A DNA stretch of 50,012 nucleotides from Zopfochytrium polystomum (Eukaryota; Chytridiomycota; Chytridiomycetes; Chytridiales; Chytridiaceae): contig JAIVFJ010000394.1 of NCBI GenBank assembly GCA_025765615.1, positions 1-50,012 on the forward strand, in the 5' to 3' direction. This document shows, in pieces, positions 22,171-33,279 of the stretch. The notes under the pieces are model-generated. The model saw only the letters and a list, made by a program, of their open reading frames with translations, had not been told where the DNA came from and did not search any database. The first letter of the stretch is position 1, and every line of letters begins with the position of its first letter. The translations under genes and the position numbers were made by a program.

Positions 22171-25100
22171 TCAGACGTTCAGAAGAAGCGTGAAGGATGT
22201 TGCGAGGTTGCTTGGTGGCAAAGTACAAATGGGGAGCAGAGTCAATCCAAATTCAGAAAAACAACATACATCCAGCTCCTGGAGCGTGACAGTACACCAC
22301 CAACCACGGTCGGGCGCACACACCCGAACAAGCCGAGGGCCTCGAAGTGCCCAGCAGCGCACCGACGAAAAGGGTGAACTGCCGCCGCCTCCAACCGGCT
22401 GAAAGCCGCCTCCCAGCAGCTCGACCGCGACCGGCGGGTCAAAGCACGCGTCCCACCGACCGGTCGAAATCACGGCCGCAGGGGATTGCCACGGAGGGTG
22501 GCGGGCGAGAGAGCAGGTCCTGAGCTGGACGGAGGTCGGTCGGCGGATGGGCAGCGTGGCGCGACTGAACTGGAGAAGCTCGGCTCGCGAGAAGCCGGAG
22601 GTGAAGGTGAAGAGGGCGACAAAGTGCGGTTTTTCGCGCTGGAAAAACGCGAGGAGCGAGGCGAAAGAGGAGCACCCCCCGCCGGCGTTGCAATGGGGAC
22701 TACGAGGTCAGAAATCTTGCAGACAGAAAAAACAAGCGCTCGCCTCCGATCCTCCCGGCTCTCACCGGCGCATCACGGTTTGTCTGGCACCCCACGACAA
22801 ACACATTCAACAGCGACGGGTCGTCGACCCTCGACGCCCCTGCGCCGCCGCCGGCACCACCGGCCAGCGCGGGATCGTAGCGTCCGGCGACGACCGCAAA
22901 CTCTGCGGCGTCGCCGAAGCCGTCAATGTAATCCTTCTTCAGCTTGATCCACGGGCTCGGGACAAAGCGCTGGAACGCGGCGAAGCCCGCGACGGCGGCG
23001 CCGGTGCCTGCGACAGAGGGGGCGTAGCGGGAGTGGGAGCCCTTGACGACGAGGCCCTCTGCAGGGCGGGAGGTGACCGCGAGGAAGAGCGAGCGCAGGG
23101 CGGCGACGGCGGGGTCTTGTGTTATTTCGCGGGCGGCGGCGGTTGGCGATGACCGGTCGAGGGGTTGAGATGGCAGCGCGGTGACGAGAGGGATGCGGTG
23201 CTGCTCGCTGAGGGTGATGTGCGGGGGTCGGACGCGGACTACCCTTTCGAGGAGGCTGCGGCGCTCGCAGAGCGGGAGGTGGATGAGGCTGCGGCTGTTC
23301 AGGTACAGGAGGTCGAAAAATACGACTTGGTACTCGAGCTTGCTTGAGGCTGGCGCCGGCGCGTCTCCGGCCGCCGCCTCTCGGCCATTCCGGCCCGCCT
23401 TCCACGACTGCCGACGGCGGTTCAGCGCGGACAGCTGCTGGACCACGTAAAATCCCTCGGTTCTCCCCGTGGACGGGTCAAAGGCGAGGAGCTCGCTGTC
23501 CAGGATGGCGTTCTCGACGAAAATCAGACTGGAGCCGTCAGTCTGAAGTTGCAGCTGGTCCTCGCCAGCCACCAAGCGAGACGGCGTATCGTTTGGCGCA
23601 AGGCCGACAGCCTCGAGAAGCAAGGGGTGAGCGCGGATACGGTCTGCCGTGCTGTTTCTTCGACTCTTTGAAAACAAGCCCAAAACCCTACCGACGCGTT
23701 CATTCGGCTTTGACGCCGCTGCCAACGGCGACCCGGCCTCTCCACCGGCCAAGCCCACGTGGACCTGCATCCGCTCCCCGTCGTACTTGACCTCAGCGAC
23801 GCACTCGGCCTGTCCCCACCGCTCGCGCAGCTCGCTGACCACAAACGCCGGCGACGTGCCCTTTTGCAGCGACATCGGCGCGACGGGCACGCCCAGCGCA
23901 ATGCTCGGGAACCACGACGAAGTCGCCGATCGCGGCGTGACCGCCTCGCCGCCGTCCGTCGCGTCTTCGTCGTCGCCGTCGTCGCGCCTCCGCTTGCGGC
24001 CCCGCGCCGCCGCGCCGCCGCAGCGCTCTGGCAGCGCCAGTGCCTGGGTCTCGACGGCCTCGCACGCGGCGCGGAGGTCCGCGCGGTACAAGAACGTGCG
24101 CCACAGCGATGGGTGCACCGCGCTCATCACCGTGGAGGGGTGCACACGCACGCCGCCGCCGCCGTCCCCTCCGCCGGCAACGCCGCCCGCGCCCGCGGCG
24201 CCGACGCACTTGAGCACGATCGCGGCCATCCAGCGAGCCTCGCGTGGCGTCAGGAGCGACGGCACCACAGCGCCGGCGGTGGCGGCGTCCCCGCGAGCCG
24301 GCAGCCGCTCGCGGCCGCAAAACAGGTGGCGCACCACGGCGGCCTGGGAACGCCGCTGCGCCGGGCAGTGGTGGTGGCAGAGTGGTCGTGTCTCTGTGTC
24401 AGTGGTTTCTGTGGCCGAGAACGGCGACAGGGCGGCGAGCTCGGAGAGCAGCGCGTCGACGGTGGCGAGGGAGATTCTGCCGTCGTCGGCGGTGGCTGGG
24501 CCGGGCGCAGGGAGGTAGTCCCGCAACGCGGCCTCGAGGGCGTCGGGGAACGAGGCGGCGGCGGTCGGTGGCGACGGTGCGTGTGTGTTACGATCAGCTG
24601 CGGGCGAGTGCGAGTGTGCGGCCGGGCACCACCTGTGGAGGGTGGCTGCAGCGCGCGGGGCGCAGCTGGTGAGGAAGACGTCGGTGGAGAGCAGCAGGGC
24701 GGCGAGGGAGTGTTCGCGGAGGCTGTAGACGCGCTCGCGGTCTAGGTGCGGGAGGAGAAGGCGGAGGACAGGGAACGCGGGGAGCCGCGGTTGTACGGTC
24801 GGCGGAGGCGGTAGTGGTGGTAGCGGTGGTGGTGGTGGTGCGGAGGAGGTGGTCGCGACCGTTGTTGCTGTTGGTAACGTCACGGGCTGTGTGGCCTCCA
24901 AAGAATCAGAATCGGAATCGGAGTCAGGGGTGCCGTCAGATCTAGCGACGGCCGCGGTTGCAGAGTCGCCAGGCTCGGGTGCAGGGGCATCAGTTGGAGG
25001 TGCAGTTGGATCAGCCGTAGTGACAGAAATGGGTGGAGGTGATGATGGCGCCAGCGCGTTCCAGTGGGAGGAACAAAAGTATCCGTGGTGGTCGAGCCAG

Positions 25101-25330
25101 GCGACGACGTTGGCCCGAATCCTACTGCGGACGATGCGGTCGCGATCGCGCTTGTTGGCTGCTAACGAGGATCGTCGGGAGGAGGAGGAGGTGCTGGTGA
25201 ACGACGACGACGACGACGACCGCGACGCCAGAAGCGCCCGTCGCCATACGGCGTCGTTCGCATCGAGGAGCGATACCAGTGACGAGAAGGATGCAACTAC
25301 GCTGGAGCTCCGGGGTTGGGGCTCGTTCAT
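22171..25330 (-). CDS. ATP-dependent DNA ligase, ligase IV-like
   Basis: Seals nicks through an enzyme-adenylate intermediate; ligase IV acts in non-homologous end joining. Two exons, 25330-22766 and 22638-22171 (donor CCG|GTGAGA, acceptor TTTTTCCAG, phase 0), about 1,010 aa. The N-terminal DNA-binding domain resembles ligase IV (FPVLRLLLPHLDRERVYSLR, LLTPREARWMAAIVLKCVG). The nucleotidyltransferase domain has motif I AEVKYDGERMQVH (Lys about 515), motif III FFDLLYLNSRSL, motif IV EGLVVKGS and motif V WIKLKKDYIDG. Exon 2 continues the OB fold (EKPHFVALFTFTSGFSRAEL) and ends WDACFDPPVAVELLGG and ALRGPRLVRV. Ligase IV normally carries two BRCT domains after this point; none is seen before the stop. 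Low-complexity insertions (Ala/Gly/Pro/Ser) lengthen the N-terminal half. It could also be a ligase IV paralog rather than the NHEJ enzyme. Confidence 0.85.
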
Positions 25331-26037
25331 CCCCGTCCGCGATCAGCCTTGTCCGCACGACCGAACAAGATTTATGCCTCGGGTTTGCGAGACTTCTGCC
25401 GACCGTGGCTCACCATACGTTACCCAGCTCGCTTCGGCCTCTCCCAACAGCTACAGATAGCGCCTCCAACAGGTCCGAATCGACTATAAAGTTGTGCAGT
25501 GCGCACGGCACGGGGCTAGCTGCAGTGCTCCGCTGCAGCAACGTGTGCAAGAGCGAACCATCCCGGCCCGCCATCAGGCGTCATATAGACACCGAGATTT
25601 ATGGCTTCTCAACAGCCTGCAGAGTCGTCGCTGCCGCTCAGAAAGTAGCTGAGGGACTTTTTCTTCGGCCCAAGTATGTACTGTGCAAATATCAACGTTT
25701 GGCCAAGTTGGTCCGCGCAGCCTCTCTCTCTCTCTCTCTCTCTCATTCCATACGGCCGGCCCAAGGTAAGGTGCTTACATGTAGGAAGCGATCCTTTCCA
25801 GTTTGTGAATATTATTACACGCTCACCTCTGAATCTCGTTGTTCCCGAAAGTGGTAGTTTTTCTTATCCAATCCCCAACCAGTTCCGACAATCTTCGGCT
25901 CGGATGTTCGGAAGCTCGGACGAACCAACCGCGTTCTGAAAAAAAAAAAAATAAAAAAAAAATAAAAAGGGTAGGAAGCTTTATTGGGGAGGAAAGAAAT
26001 CCCGTCCTCGCACGCCCAGCCGCCGCCCGCCGCAGCC
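25331..26037. other. Divergent intergenic region, ligase / WD40
   Basis: About 700 bp with no supported gene. Contains a (CT)n run at about 25721-25744 and an A-rich tract (A12TA9TA5) at about 25940-25968 close to the WD40 start. Must contain promoters for both directions. Confidence 0.5.
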
Positions 26038-26709
26038 ATGCACTCGTCTCCTCCCGCTTCTTCAACACACTACCACCAGCACTCCCTCGAGACCGCCACG
26101 CTGCCCGAGGAAGTTCCACGTTCGCGTGCGGGTCGACCGGCAACACTTTTAAAACGTGGGACGTCCGCAGCGGCGCGGTCGTTGCCGAGTTTGCGGGGCA
26201 CACCGGCGACGTCACGTGCTTTCGTTTCGTCCGAGGACGATCGACGACGACGCTCGTGTGGGGGTCGTTGGACGGCTCGGTCCGCGTGTGGAAAACCGAC
26301 GGCGACGCGGGAGTCGCGTCGGTGGTGGTGCTGCCCCAGAGGTGCCCCGACGTTGCAATGTGCGCGTGCGACGGTGGAATCGCGGCTTTCGAATTGCATC
26401 AACACATTGGAGTGTGGGACGTTGAGTCGCGCAGAAATGTCTACGTGATGTGTTCCATGTCGCTGGAGCCGGTCCACATCGAGCTGATGCCTTCGGGCAT
26501 TGTGTGCGCCACGAGTGTAAAACTTTGTCGTTCAAACCGCAAAACCGTTTCCGCTACTTCTAACGCTCCGCGACTTTTGCGTTTCATCAGTCGCTGGCGC
26601 AGTTTGTGCTTTATCCAACACGCGCCCTCGTGGCCCCCCAATCATGCGCTCCCGGCCCGTTCGATTTCGCAAAGGCAACCACTTTACTCGCCTCGTGCAG
26701 AAGGCGTAA
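26038..26709 (+). CDS. Small WD40-repeat protein, apparent frameshift
   Basis: WD40 propeller fragment, probably a scaffold; partner unknown. The first ATG (26038) opens MHSSPPASSTHYHQHSLETA; at about 26105-26115 the reading must move by one base to enter the WD40 frame, with no usable splice pair, so a one-base deletion is likely. The WD40 part reads SSTFACGSTGNTFKTWD, VVAEFAGHTGDVTCFRF, LVWGSLDGSVRVWKTDG, then FELHQHIGVWDVESR. A final intron (donor after 26514, GTGTAA; acceptor 26589-26590) joins SGIVCAT to IAGAVCALSN and the stop is at 26707-26709. At about 200 aa this is only 3-4 blades, fewer than the usual seven, so the gene is truncated, part of a longer gene with unseen exons, or decaying. 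Confidence 0.55.
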
Positions 26710-27585
26710 TCAACCTTTGAAGCCCTTTTTCTTCGTCTATTTTTCACCTTCTACTTTTCAGTAAACGAAGGCCTTCCACACGTTTTCAAACCTCGCCTGC
26801 ACTGCACCAAGCCTGCCGAAAGAGGAGAGGGGCTGCGAGGAACACAAAGGAAATGTGTTTTAGAGGGTGACAATAAGCATGTCGCTGATCGATGCTCTCT
26901 GGTCCCTCCGCCGCCATGTCGTCGCTCCGCATGGCCGAGAGTCTCCAGCTCTCCCTCAGAGGGTGGTAGTCTGTCAATTCACCTTTGACGAAAAGGCTAC
27001 GAACAAATCCCACAGCAGCTTCCGTGAGGCTGGGAGTTAACAATTCACATTGACGTACATCGAGGAGAGCGCGAACCTGCGCGCCGGGGAAGTGAGAGCG
27101 GAGGGGGTGAAGGATGGGGAGAAATAGTTCGCCGAGGAAGAGAGAGAGCAGGAATCCACAAGTTAATGCACAAACAGCTGCTCCAGCACAATTAACAACC
27201 GCTCCCCAAATCAAATCGCAGCCACACGCAAAAGCGATAAGAGAACAAACTCAACCGGGAATGAAAAAGGAAAAGCGCGAAACGGAAAAGGGAAACAGCA
27301 AAATGGTAACGGCAAAAAGGTAACAGCGACAGAGCAAAAGCGGGTAATAATATGGAGGGAGAATGATCATAAGCGAGGTTTGCTCCAGGAAAGAAAAAAA
27401 ATAGTTCTGAATAATAGTTTGCCGGGTGAATAGGACCAACAAAATACACCACAACGAAATGATACGGCAGTCCAGGGAATGTTAATAACCACATATGCAC
27501 AGTGCAGCTTGCCAGCAGTTTCGCGCAAAGGATGGAGCAATCCCAGTTAGCGCCGACGGCGTTAGGAGTGCCCGACTAGAAAGCA
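26710..27585. other. Intergenic, no gene supported
   Basis: About 880 bp. An open frame on the minus strand (26786-27214) starts only from a non-ATG codon and shows no family motif. The 27230-27400 part is A-rich with AAAAGG repeats. Confidence 0.4.

Positions 27586-27619
<34 letters not shown>
27586..27619. repeat. Homopolymer of 34 G
   Basis: An uninterrupted run of 34 G on the plus strand followed by TGAGGGGGAAGGG. Able to form G-quadruplexes; also a typical place for assembly or length errors. Confidence 0.95.
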
Positions 27620-27620
<1 letters not shown>

Positions 27621-27683
27621 GAGGGGGAAGGGAGAGAGGCGTGCAACGTGTTCCCTCTCTGTCGGGTGTCCTGGTTTGGTAAC

Positions 27684-29901
27684 TCAAACAATCAAGGTGT
27701 AGGCAGCCACCGAATACCCAGCGCTCCAGCCTTCGGCTCGAATTCGTTTCGCCAGCCGTGAAACAGTGCGCCCGAGCATCAGGGAGTTCCCGACCAGCCC
27801 AGCGAATAGGGTCACCCTTTGTTTCAAATACATTTAGTAAACCGAAGCTAAAAAGAAAAAAAAAATCCAAGAAAGGAGGGAAGAGAATGCACCCTCTATA
27901 CTCACCCGTACTGAAGGAAATACGCGCCCATGGCGACCGCTGGCGACTGTTTCCCAACGACAGCGAGGCTGATGCTTGCGAAGCCCGCAAATATGGCGAT
28001 CAGCAACGCAGCGAGGATCCACAAAATTTGGCGCCGCGTCCAGTGCAGGGATTTCACCACGGCTGCAAGATGCGGCGGCTTCCCCCTGGCACTGTTGTGA
28101 GGCGCGCCCGGCACCGCCTGGTGAGGGCTCACCAGGAGCGAAGGGGAAGGCGCGTTGATGGCAGAAGGCGGCGCCGGAACTGCAGCTGGCGGTGGATAAA
28201 GAGAATCCGAAGTGGGTTCCGAGTGTATCGTAGAGGTTGAGGACGGAGTTGGCGAGAGGACGCGAAGGCGATCTGTCGGCATCGATCCGATGTGTGGGCG
28301 CAGTGACGTGACCTGCCGACCGTCGTCGGACACCTCTGGGGAATCCAATCGCAGCACGAAAACCAGACCCTTCGGGTTTGTGTGGGGTAACCCGCCATCG
28401 TTTCCCGTTCCGAACGCCCACTTGCGCGCGACTTTCCCCGGACGATGACTGCCGCTGCCCAGCAGCAGCTGCTTCTTTGGCGGGACCAGCCCGTTGCGTT
28501 CGAGTTCCAGCAGCTGGCTCTTCGTCGCCCACAGCGCGACGATGCACAGGACCGACAGAGCCACCAGGTTGGCGTACAGCACGCCCAGCGAAATGTATCG
28601 AACGACAACGTACAGCGACAGGTTGGCGTTGAACTCACGCCCGAGCGCTTTGAGCGTATCGGCTGGGGTTTTCAGTGCCGGTCCCTTGACGAGTGCCACT
28701 CCCTCTGCGTAGAGCAGGTCCAGGAGATGGCCGGCGAACGAGTCCAGCGTTCCTTGGAGCAGTATCGGAAATGTGAGGGCGGGGAGGACGAAGCGGCAGA
28801 TGCGTTGAATGGAGAGTGCAGGTCGGTGGTTGGACCGCAAGATCAGGTAGATGTAGTAGGTGAGGGCGAGGCCGACGCCGCAGTTGCGGGCTGCCATAAG
28901 CAGTCTGACGTGGCCCGGAAACGGGGTGAAATTTGTTTTTTTTTTTTTTTTTTTTTTTTGTATTTTGCTAGTGAGTGAGTCACGAGGAGCCAGCGAAACG
29001 ATGAAACACTCACTACTCACGCGTAGAGCAAGCTGGACGTGTTGAAGAAGGACGACAGGTAGAACGCAACGACCATGGGGATGTACGTGAGGTTGAAAAA
29101 TATGAAGAATAGGTCCAGCGGCTTAAGTGGCCGGAACGCCGGCGGTTTCCTTTCGGCGTTGGCGCTGCTACCGCTCGTCATGGAGGACGATTGCTGAGAC
29201 TGGGGCGTCGCCGGACAGGGCGAGACGGATGGTGAAATGAGAGTGGGATCCAGCGGAGGTCGCATGCCACGCAAATATATATTGAGGGCGATCGCCAGCC
29301 CGCCTAGTGCAATGTCTGCTTCGATGAGGATTGTGAAAATGAACCCTGGGGGTGATGGAAGAAAAGGGAGTTACCGTGGGGGGCTGTTAGGGCAATGACG
29401 GGCTTCGAGTTGAAATTGCAGATGGAGCGTACCGACAGTATCAATCCATGGTTGAACGCGGTCTCCGCATTCCTTGATCCGCGCAACGAGACAGACGTCT
29501 GGGTTGGAGGAGAGTCGGTAAACAGGAAGAGGGTAAGGCAGGATCAATGTGTTCGTGTGCGTCTGTGTGTGCGTGTGTGCGTGTAATGTGTGATCTTTTC
29601 TGCTCGCTCCGAGTCCAGCCCCAGCGGAAAATTAGCAGATGCCCTGCACAGGTCAGTGGTGCGGTGGAACGCGCCAAGTTTCCGAAACAGCGGGGGCGGT
29701 CGAGATGAGAACGGGGGATGAATAATGGGGTTGACAACTGATGGAAGGAGGGGCCGACAAAGACGTAGGAAGAAGTCCCGTCCCAAAACCGGGCGACTCG
29801 ATGTGAGAAAGGAGGGGCCGGGAGGAGAAGGAGGCGTGAGGGCGGCGTGAAGGGGGTCGACGGATCTGTCGGAGGTTGAAAACGGGGGGATGTTCACCCA
29901 T
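27684..29901 (-). CDS. Seven-TM receptor-like protein, paralog 1
   Basis: Member of a three-gene family in this window that I cannot assign. Exons 29498-29433, 29345-29021, 28904-27906, 27816-27684; the start is probably ATGG at 29901-29898, the only ATG on this strand for about 400 bp upstream of exon 2, with donor GTGAAC and the right phase, giving M-D-V-C-L and about 508 aa. N-terminus: CLVARIKECGDRVQPWI. TM1 IEADIALGGLAIALNIYLRG; the family signature LKPLDLFFIFFNLTYIPMVV with YLSSFFNTSSLLYA (TM2); TM3 VGLALTYYIYLILR; TM4 FVLPALTFPILLQ; TM5 GVLYANLVALSVLCIVALW; a Ser/Pro-rich loop of about 150 aa; TM6 ILWILAALLIAIFAGFASIS; TM7 FAGLVGNSLMLG; tail GWSAGY. The topology is like a GPCR with a large third intracellular loop. 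No known GPCR family motif seen. Confidence 0.75.
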
Positions 29902-30570
29902 ATGGACCGACCGACCAATTGCAATGCTGGAGAAGAAAAAAAAGGAAGTCACAAAACGCTTACGCTGACTTGTCACAATTTGTCACAATTTCAAGGCAAT
30001 CTCCGCCTCCGTCCACCTCCTCATTTCGGCGTGCACGAATCAGAAACACGAAGGGGCTAATCTGCTATCTGCGGAACTCCACCATTGAAGAAGCTCGTCG
30101 CAGCCGGGCCGTGGACACTCTCAAAGTGTCGAGTTCCTCTGTCAGCGAGGTATTATTTAATGTGCTTCATTTGTGTAATAGACAGGCTGCAAGCAGCCCA
30201 AGCACTCCAATCAATGAAGGCGAGCAAAGCTCACCCACGCGCAATCACTGAACACTCGTGCTTACAACATAAACACACGATTCACAGATGGCGTCGCTTC
30301 AGCCCACACGGACTGTTTCCGCCTAAACTCGCTCAAATGTTGCAGTACAGGCATGAAACTTGGCCCAGTTACTCTCTGGGAAAACTGGGAGGAAAAAAAA
30401 AAAAAGAACAGGCCCGTCCGCCCGAAGTAAGAAAAGAAGAAAAAGCGTCTGGGAATCATGAGCCACACCCCACCGGAAAAGGGAAATGCGGAAAACACCC
30501 GACACAAACACAGACACACAAGGCAGAGTGACAAAAGCGGAAATCCGCCCACCGGGCCCTGGATCCAAGG
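29902..30570. other. Upstream region of 7TM paralog 1, no gene supported
   Basis: No coding sequence supported. Contains a short direct repeat (tgtcacaatt twice at about 29970-29990), an A run near 30392 and AC/CACA-rich sequence near 30500. Confidence 0.4.
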
Positions 30571-30895
30571 AAGCGGCCCACGCTTCCACACCACGCATTG
30601 TCGCATCTGCTTTAAGATATTCCAAGTGTGCTCAATTGAATTCATGTCAGGGGACTGAAAGGGCCGCTGAAGAACACGAAATCCATTGCTGTTGAGCCAT
30701 TCCCTCGTGTATTTGGCAGTGTGCTTTGGGTCATTGTCCTGCTGAAATATGACATCCTGGATTTCAAGGCCACCCTCATCAAGGCTGGGGATGAGATTTT
30801 TCTCCAGTAGTCACATATTGCTCCGAGTTCATTGTGCCTTTGATGAATGCAAACTGCAAGACACCAGACCATGTAATGGTGTGAGACTAGACTCA
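30571..30895 (-). pseudogene. Tc1/mariner transposase relic, C-terminal part
   Basis: Minus-strand translation gives FAFIKGTMNSEQYV, then after a frameshift NLIPSLDEGGLEIQDVIF, QQDNDPKHTAKYTREWL and QRPFQSPDMNSIEHTWNIL. QQDND-PKHTA is the second catalytic Asp block and SPDMNSIEHTW the third acidic block of Tc1-type DDE/D transposases. Frameshifted, hence inactive. The N-terminal part of the same element continues at 31745. Confidence 0.85.
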
Positions 30896-31744
30896 CTCCT
30901 TTAGCCCTGGGATCTGGGCCCTAGAGTGAGGGAAAGCAAATAATAGGCTAAAACTAACTTTATTGGGCTGTTGTCTAGGGGGTGTTTCAACCCTACTACT
31001 TGCCTAGTCCACGAAGTATCCCTACTGATCTGTCTAACAGGGACTCAAACACAAAGAATGAACATTCAGAGGGACAATCCTCTGAGGGATCGGTGCCCAC
31101 CGATTACTCGCGTGGTCGCGGGGTGATGCAAGGGGAAATGGAAGGGCACTCCTGAGGGCGCAACACAACCACATAATAAAGAGAGAGAAGAGGGAAACAG
31201 GGGTTTTTATCTCAGGAACCTAATCTCAAATACAACAGGAGCAGTTAATAGCAACAGGACAGACAGGGCACGACCTAGCGCCCCTTGTTGCAGACGGCGC
31301 TGCAGGAGCCCTCGTCGTCGCCAGTGATGGGGGGGAGAGAGAGAAGGGAGTCGACTATGTAGGGGTTGGAAGGTCGCCAGCAGGGAACTTGCACGCAGAA
31401 ACACCTGCGATCGTCTAAGTCCCCCCAACCCTATGCGTGCATGTACAAGTGCTGAAAATACATAATAAATTAAGCAGGCATGGGGTACAGCCTGTCAGGC
31501 ACCCCCTCCCTAGGCAGACAGGCAGTCTCGGTTAGTCACTGAAAAAGAAAAATTTAATGAGAAAACCCTGGCGCAACGGAAACTGTTAAGACAAAAGTAG
31601 TAAAAGCAGGCCCAATAATAAAGACAGGCAAGCTGCAAATGCACTTTGATTACGCCTTGGAAACTAAAGACCCAGGAATAATAGGGATCCTGATCCTTGC
31701 AGTTTTATGACAGGTGCACTTGTTTTTGCAAATAAAATCCCTAG
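30896..31744. other. About 0.85 kb of DNA interrupting the Tc1 relic
   Basis: Separates the two halves of the Tc1 transposase exactly where the coding sequence should be continuous (between the FKWFGVPL region and YMVWC). It has no coding capacity. It contains ACCCCCTCCCTAGG between short CCTGTC...GACAGG arms near 31490-31525. Probably a nonautonomous insertion or solo-LTR-like piece; the ends were not resolved. Confidence 0.45.
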
Positions 31745-32640
31745 ACTTTATCACTGAGACCTCGTTGTTGTCTCACAATGGAACCCCAAACCATTTGAAA
31801 TCCGCTGTGTAATTTTTTCGTTGGTTGGATGTGCTGTTCTTGCAGTGGTGTTCCAGGAACTCTCCAAGAATATGTCATGCTCCCTCCATATTGATCTTTG
31901 ACTCATCTGACCAAATGGCGAGTTTGAAGTCCTCAACTGTCCAGCTTTGGTACTGAACAGCAAACTTGAGTCAGGTGTTCTTGTGTTTTGGTGTGAGAGC
32001 CGGCTTTTTTTTTTTTTAACCTTTTGAGACCAACCCCTCAGAGTGATTGCCTGACTGTCTCACCAGTGTCTCGTTCATGACTTTGGGCCAGCTGCACTGC
32101 AGTTTTGGCCTCTCCTGATGTGATCTGCCACACAAATCATCGTTTTTGTGGAGATGTGAGCTTGCTTGGGCGGCCAGGGGGGATGTTTTAGATGTCTGGG
32201 CGTTCCGCTGTGTAAATGCAGGCAACAGTACAAGCTCCAACCTTCACATTGGTGGCGACTTGGCAGCTTGAGTGGCCTTGGTGGAGGAGATTCAAAATAT
32301 TGTTTTTTTTTTGTCAAATGGGATGGGTTTCATGCCTGTTTCTCTGGAGCAGTGTGAATCCAACGAAGTTGTTGGATCCTGCAGCAAACTCCTCTTTACA
32401 ACTGTGTTTGAAGTCCAGAAAAAGTTTGGTAGAAAACTTGGAAAATTGGAGATTGCGACCAAGGAGGACATTTTTCCATTAAGGACACACAAATTGTGCC
32501 AGTGGATGGATATTGCTTGGGTCGCCCAATCTGCTTCTGCAACAATCATGGCGCTTTCTAATTCACGCAACACATTCTCACACCAATTGGCTGCAAGTAC
32601 ACCAAACCATACGCAAAAACCTTCACTGTTGCTTTTGTGG
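31745..32640 (-). pseudogene. Tc1/mariner transposase relic, N-terminal part
   Basis: Minus-strand translation at about 31,860-31,960 gives QSWTVEDFKLAIWSDESKIN, the first catalytic Asp block of Tc1 transposases, followed by an in-frame stop. Upstream coding towards 32,640 is heavily degraded, with only patches of the expected helix-turn-helix region. Part of the same element as 30571-30895. Confidence 0.7.
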
Positions 32641-33279
32641 GAGGTTGAATGGCGGAAGCATTGGGCGCAAATTTGCGAGCGGTCACACTGGTTGCCAATG
32701 CTTCTTCCTCTTCGTCCAGGGCTTCTTGCTTACTACTGTTCACAGTTTTGCTCTCTCTCCCTCTCTCTCTCTCTCCTCTCACGTTGAAAAAAGGATTAAT
32801 CATTGCATGTTTGAGCCACACATTTTTCGCGGTTCGGATCCCCGAAAAGGAAAGTCCAATTTGAATGTGCCGTCAGCGAAAAAATCTGGCGGATGATGAT
32901 GCATTGTTCCGAGCGGATGTACTGTGCGGTCTGTCTGTCTCACCAGTCTCCCTGATCAATTGCCTGCCTGCCCTATATTTTTACCTTTGCAAAAAAATCT
33001 AGTCTGCCTGCCTGTCTGTCTGTCTACCTACCTCTCTGCCTGTCTCAAAACATTCTTCTTGTCTGTCTGTCTGTCTGTCTGTCTGATTCTCGCTGTGTCA
33101 CGCTTCAGCCCCTCCAAGCTCCGCCAATCGATCGGATCCGCCGTTGGCATCGGCGACTAGCTCTCAACTCACGCTGAGCTGAAGCCCCCCACCCCCACCT
33201 CCGTCGGCGAGCGGCGGCTGGCACCTTCTACCTACCCCCACACTCGCTTCTTCTTTCTTCTTCACGACCCCCGCCCGCC
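32641..33279. other. Upstream region of 7TM paralog 2, microsatellite-rich
   Basis: No gene supported. Holds (CT)n at about 32,750-32,778 and a (CTGT/CTGC)n tract from about 33,000 to 33,090, including a pure (GTCT)n stretch near 33,060-33,084. Confidence 0.5.

Noticed and set aside
23759..24745. Long plus-strand frame opposite the DNA ligase
   Set aside because: Shadow of GC-rich ligase coding; Arg/Ala-rich with no domain, while the minus frame has all ligase motifs.
26786..27214. 142-codon minus-strand open frame with a hydrophobic start
   Set aside because: Starts only at a non-ATG codon, no family motif, no paralog and no clear splice partners.
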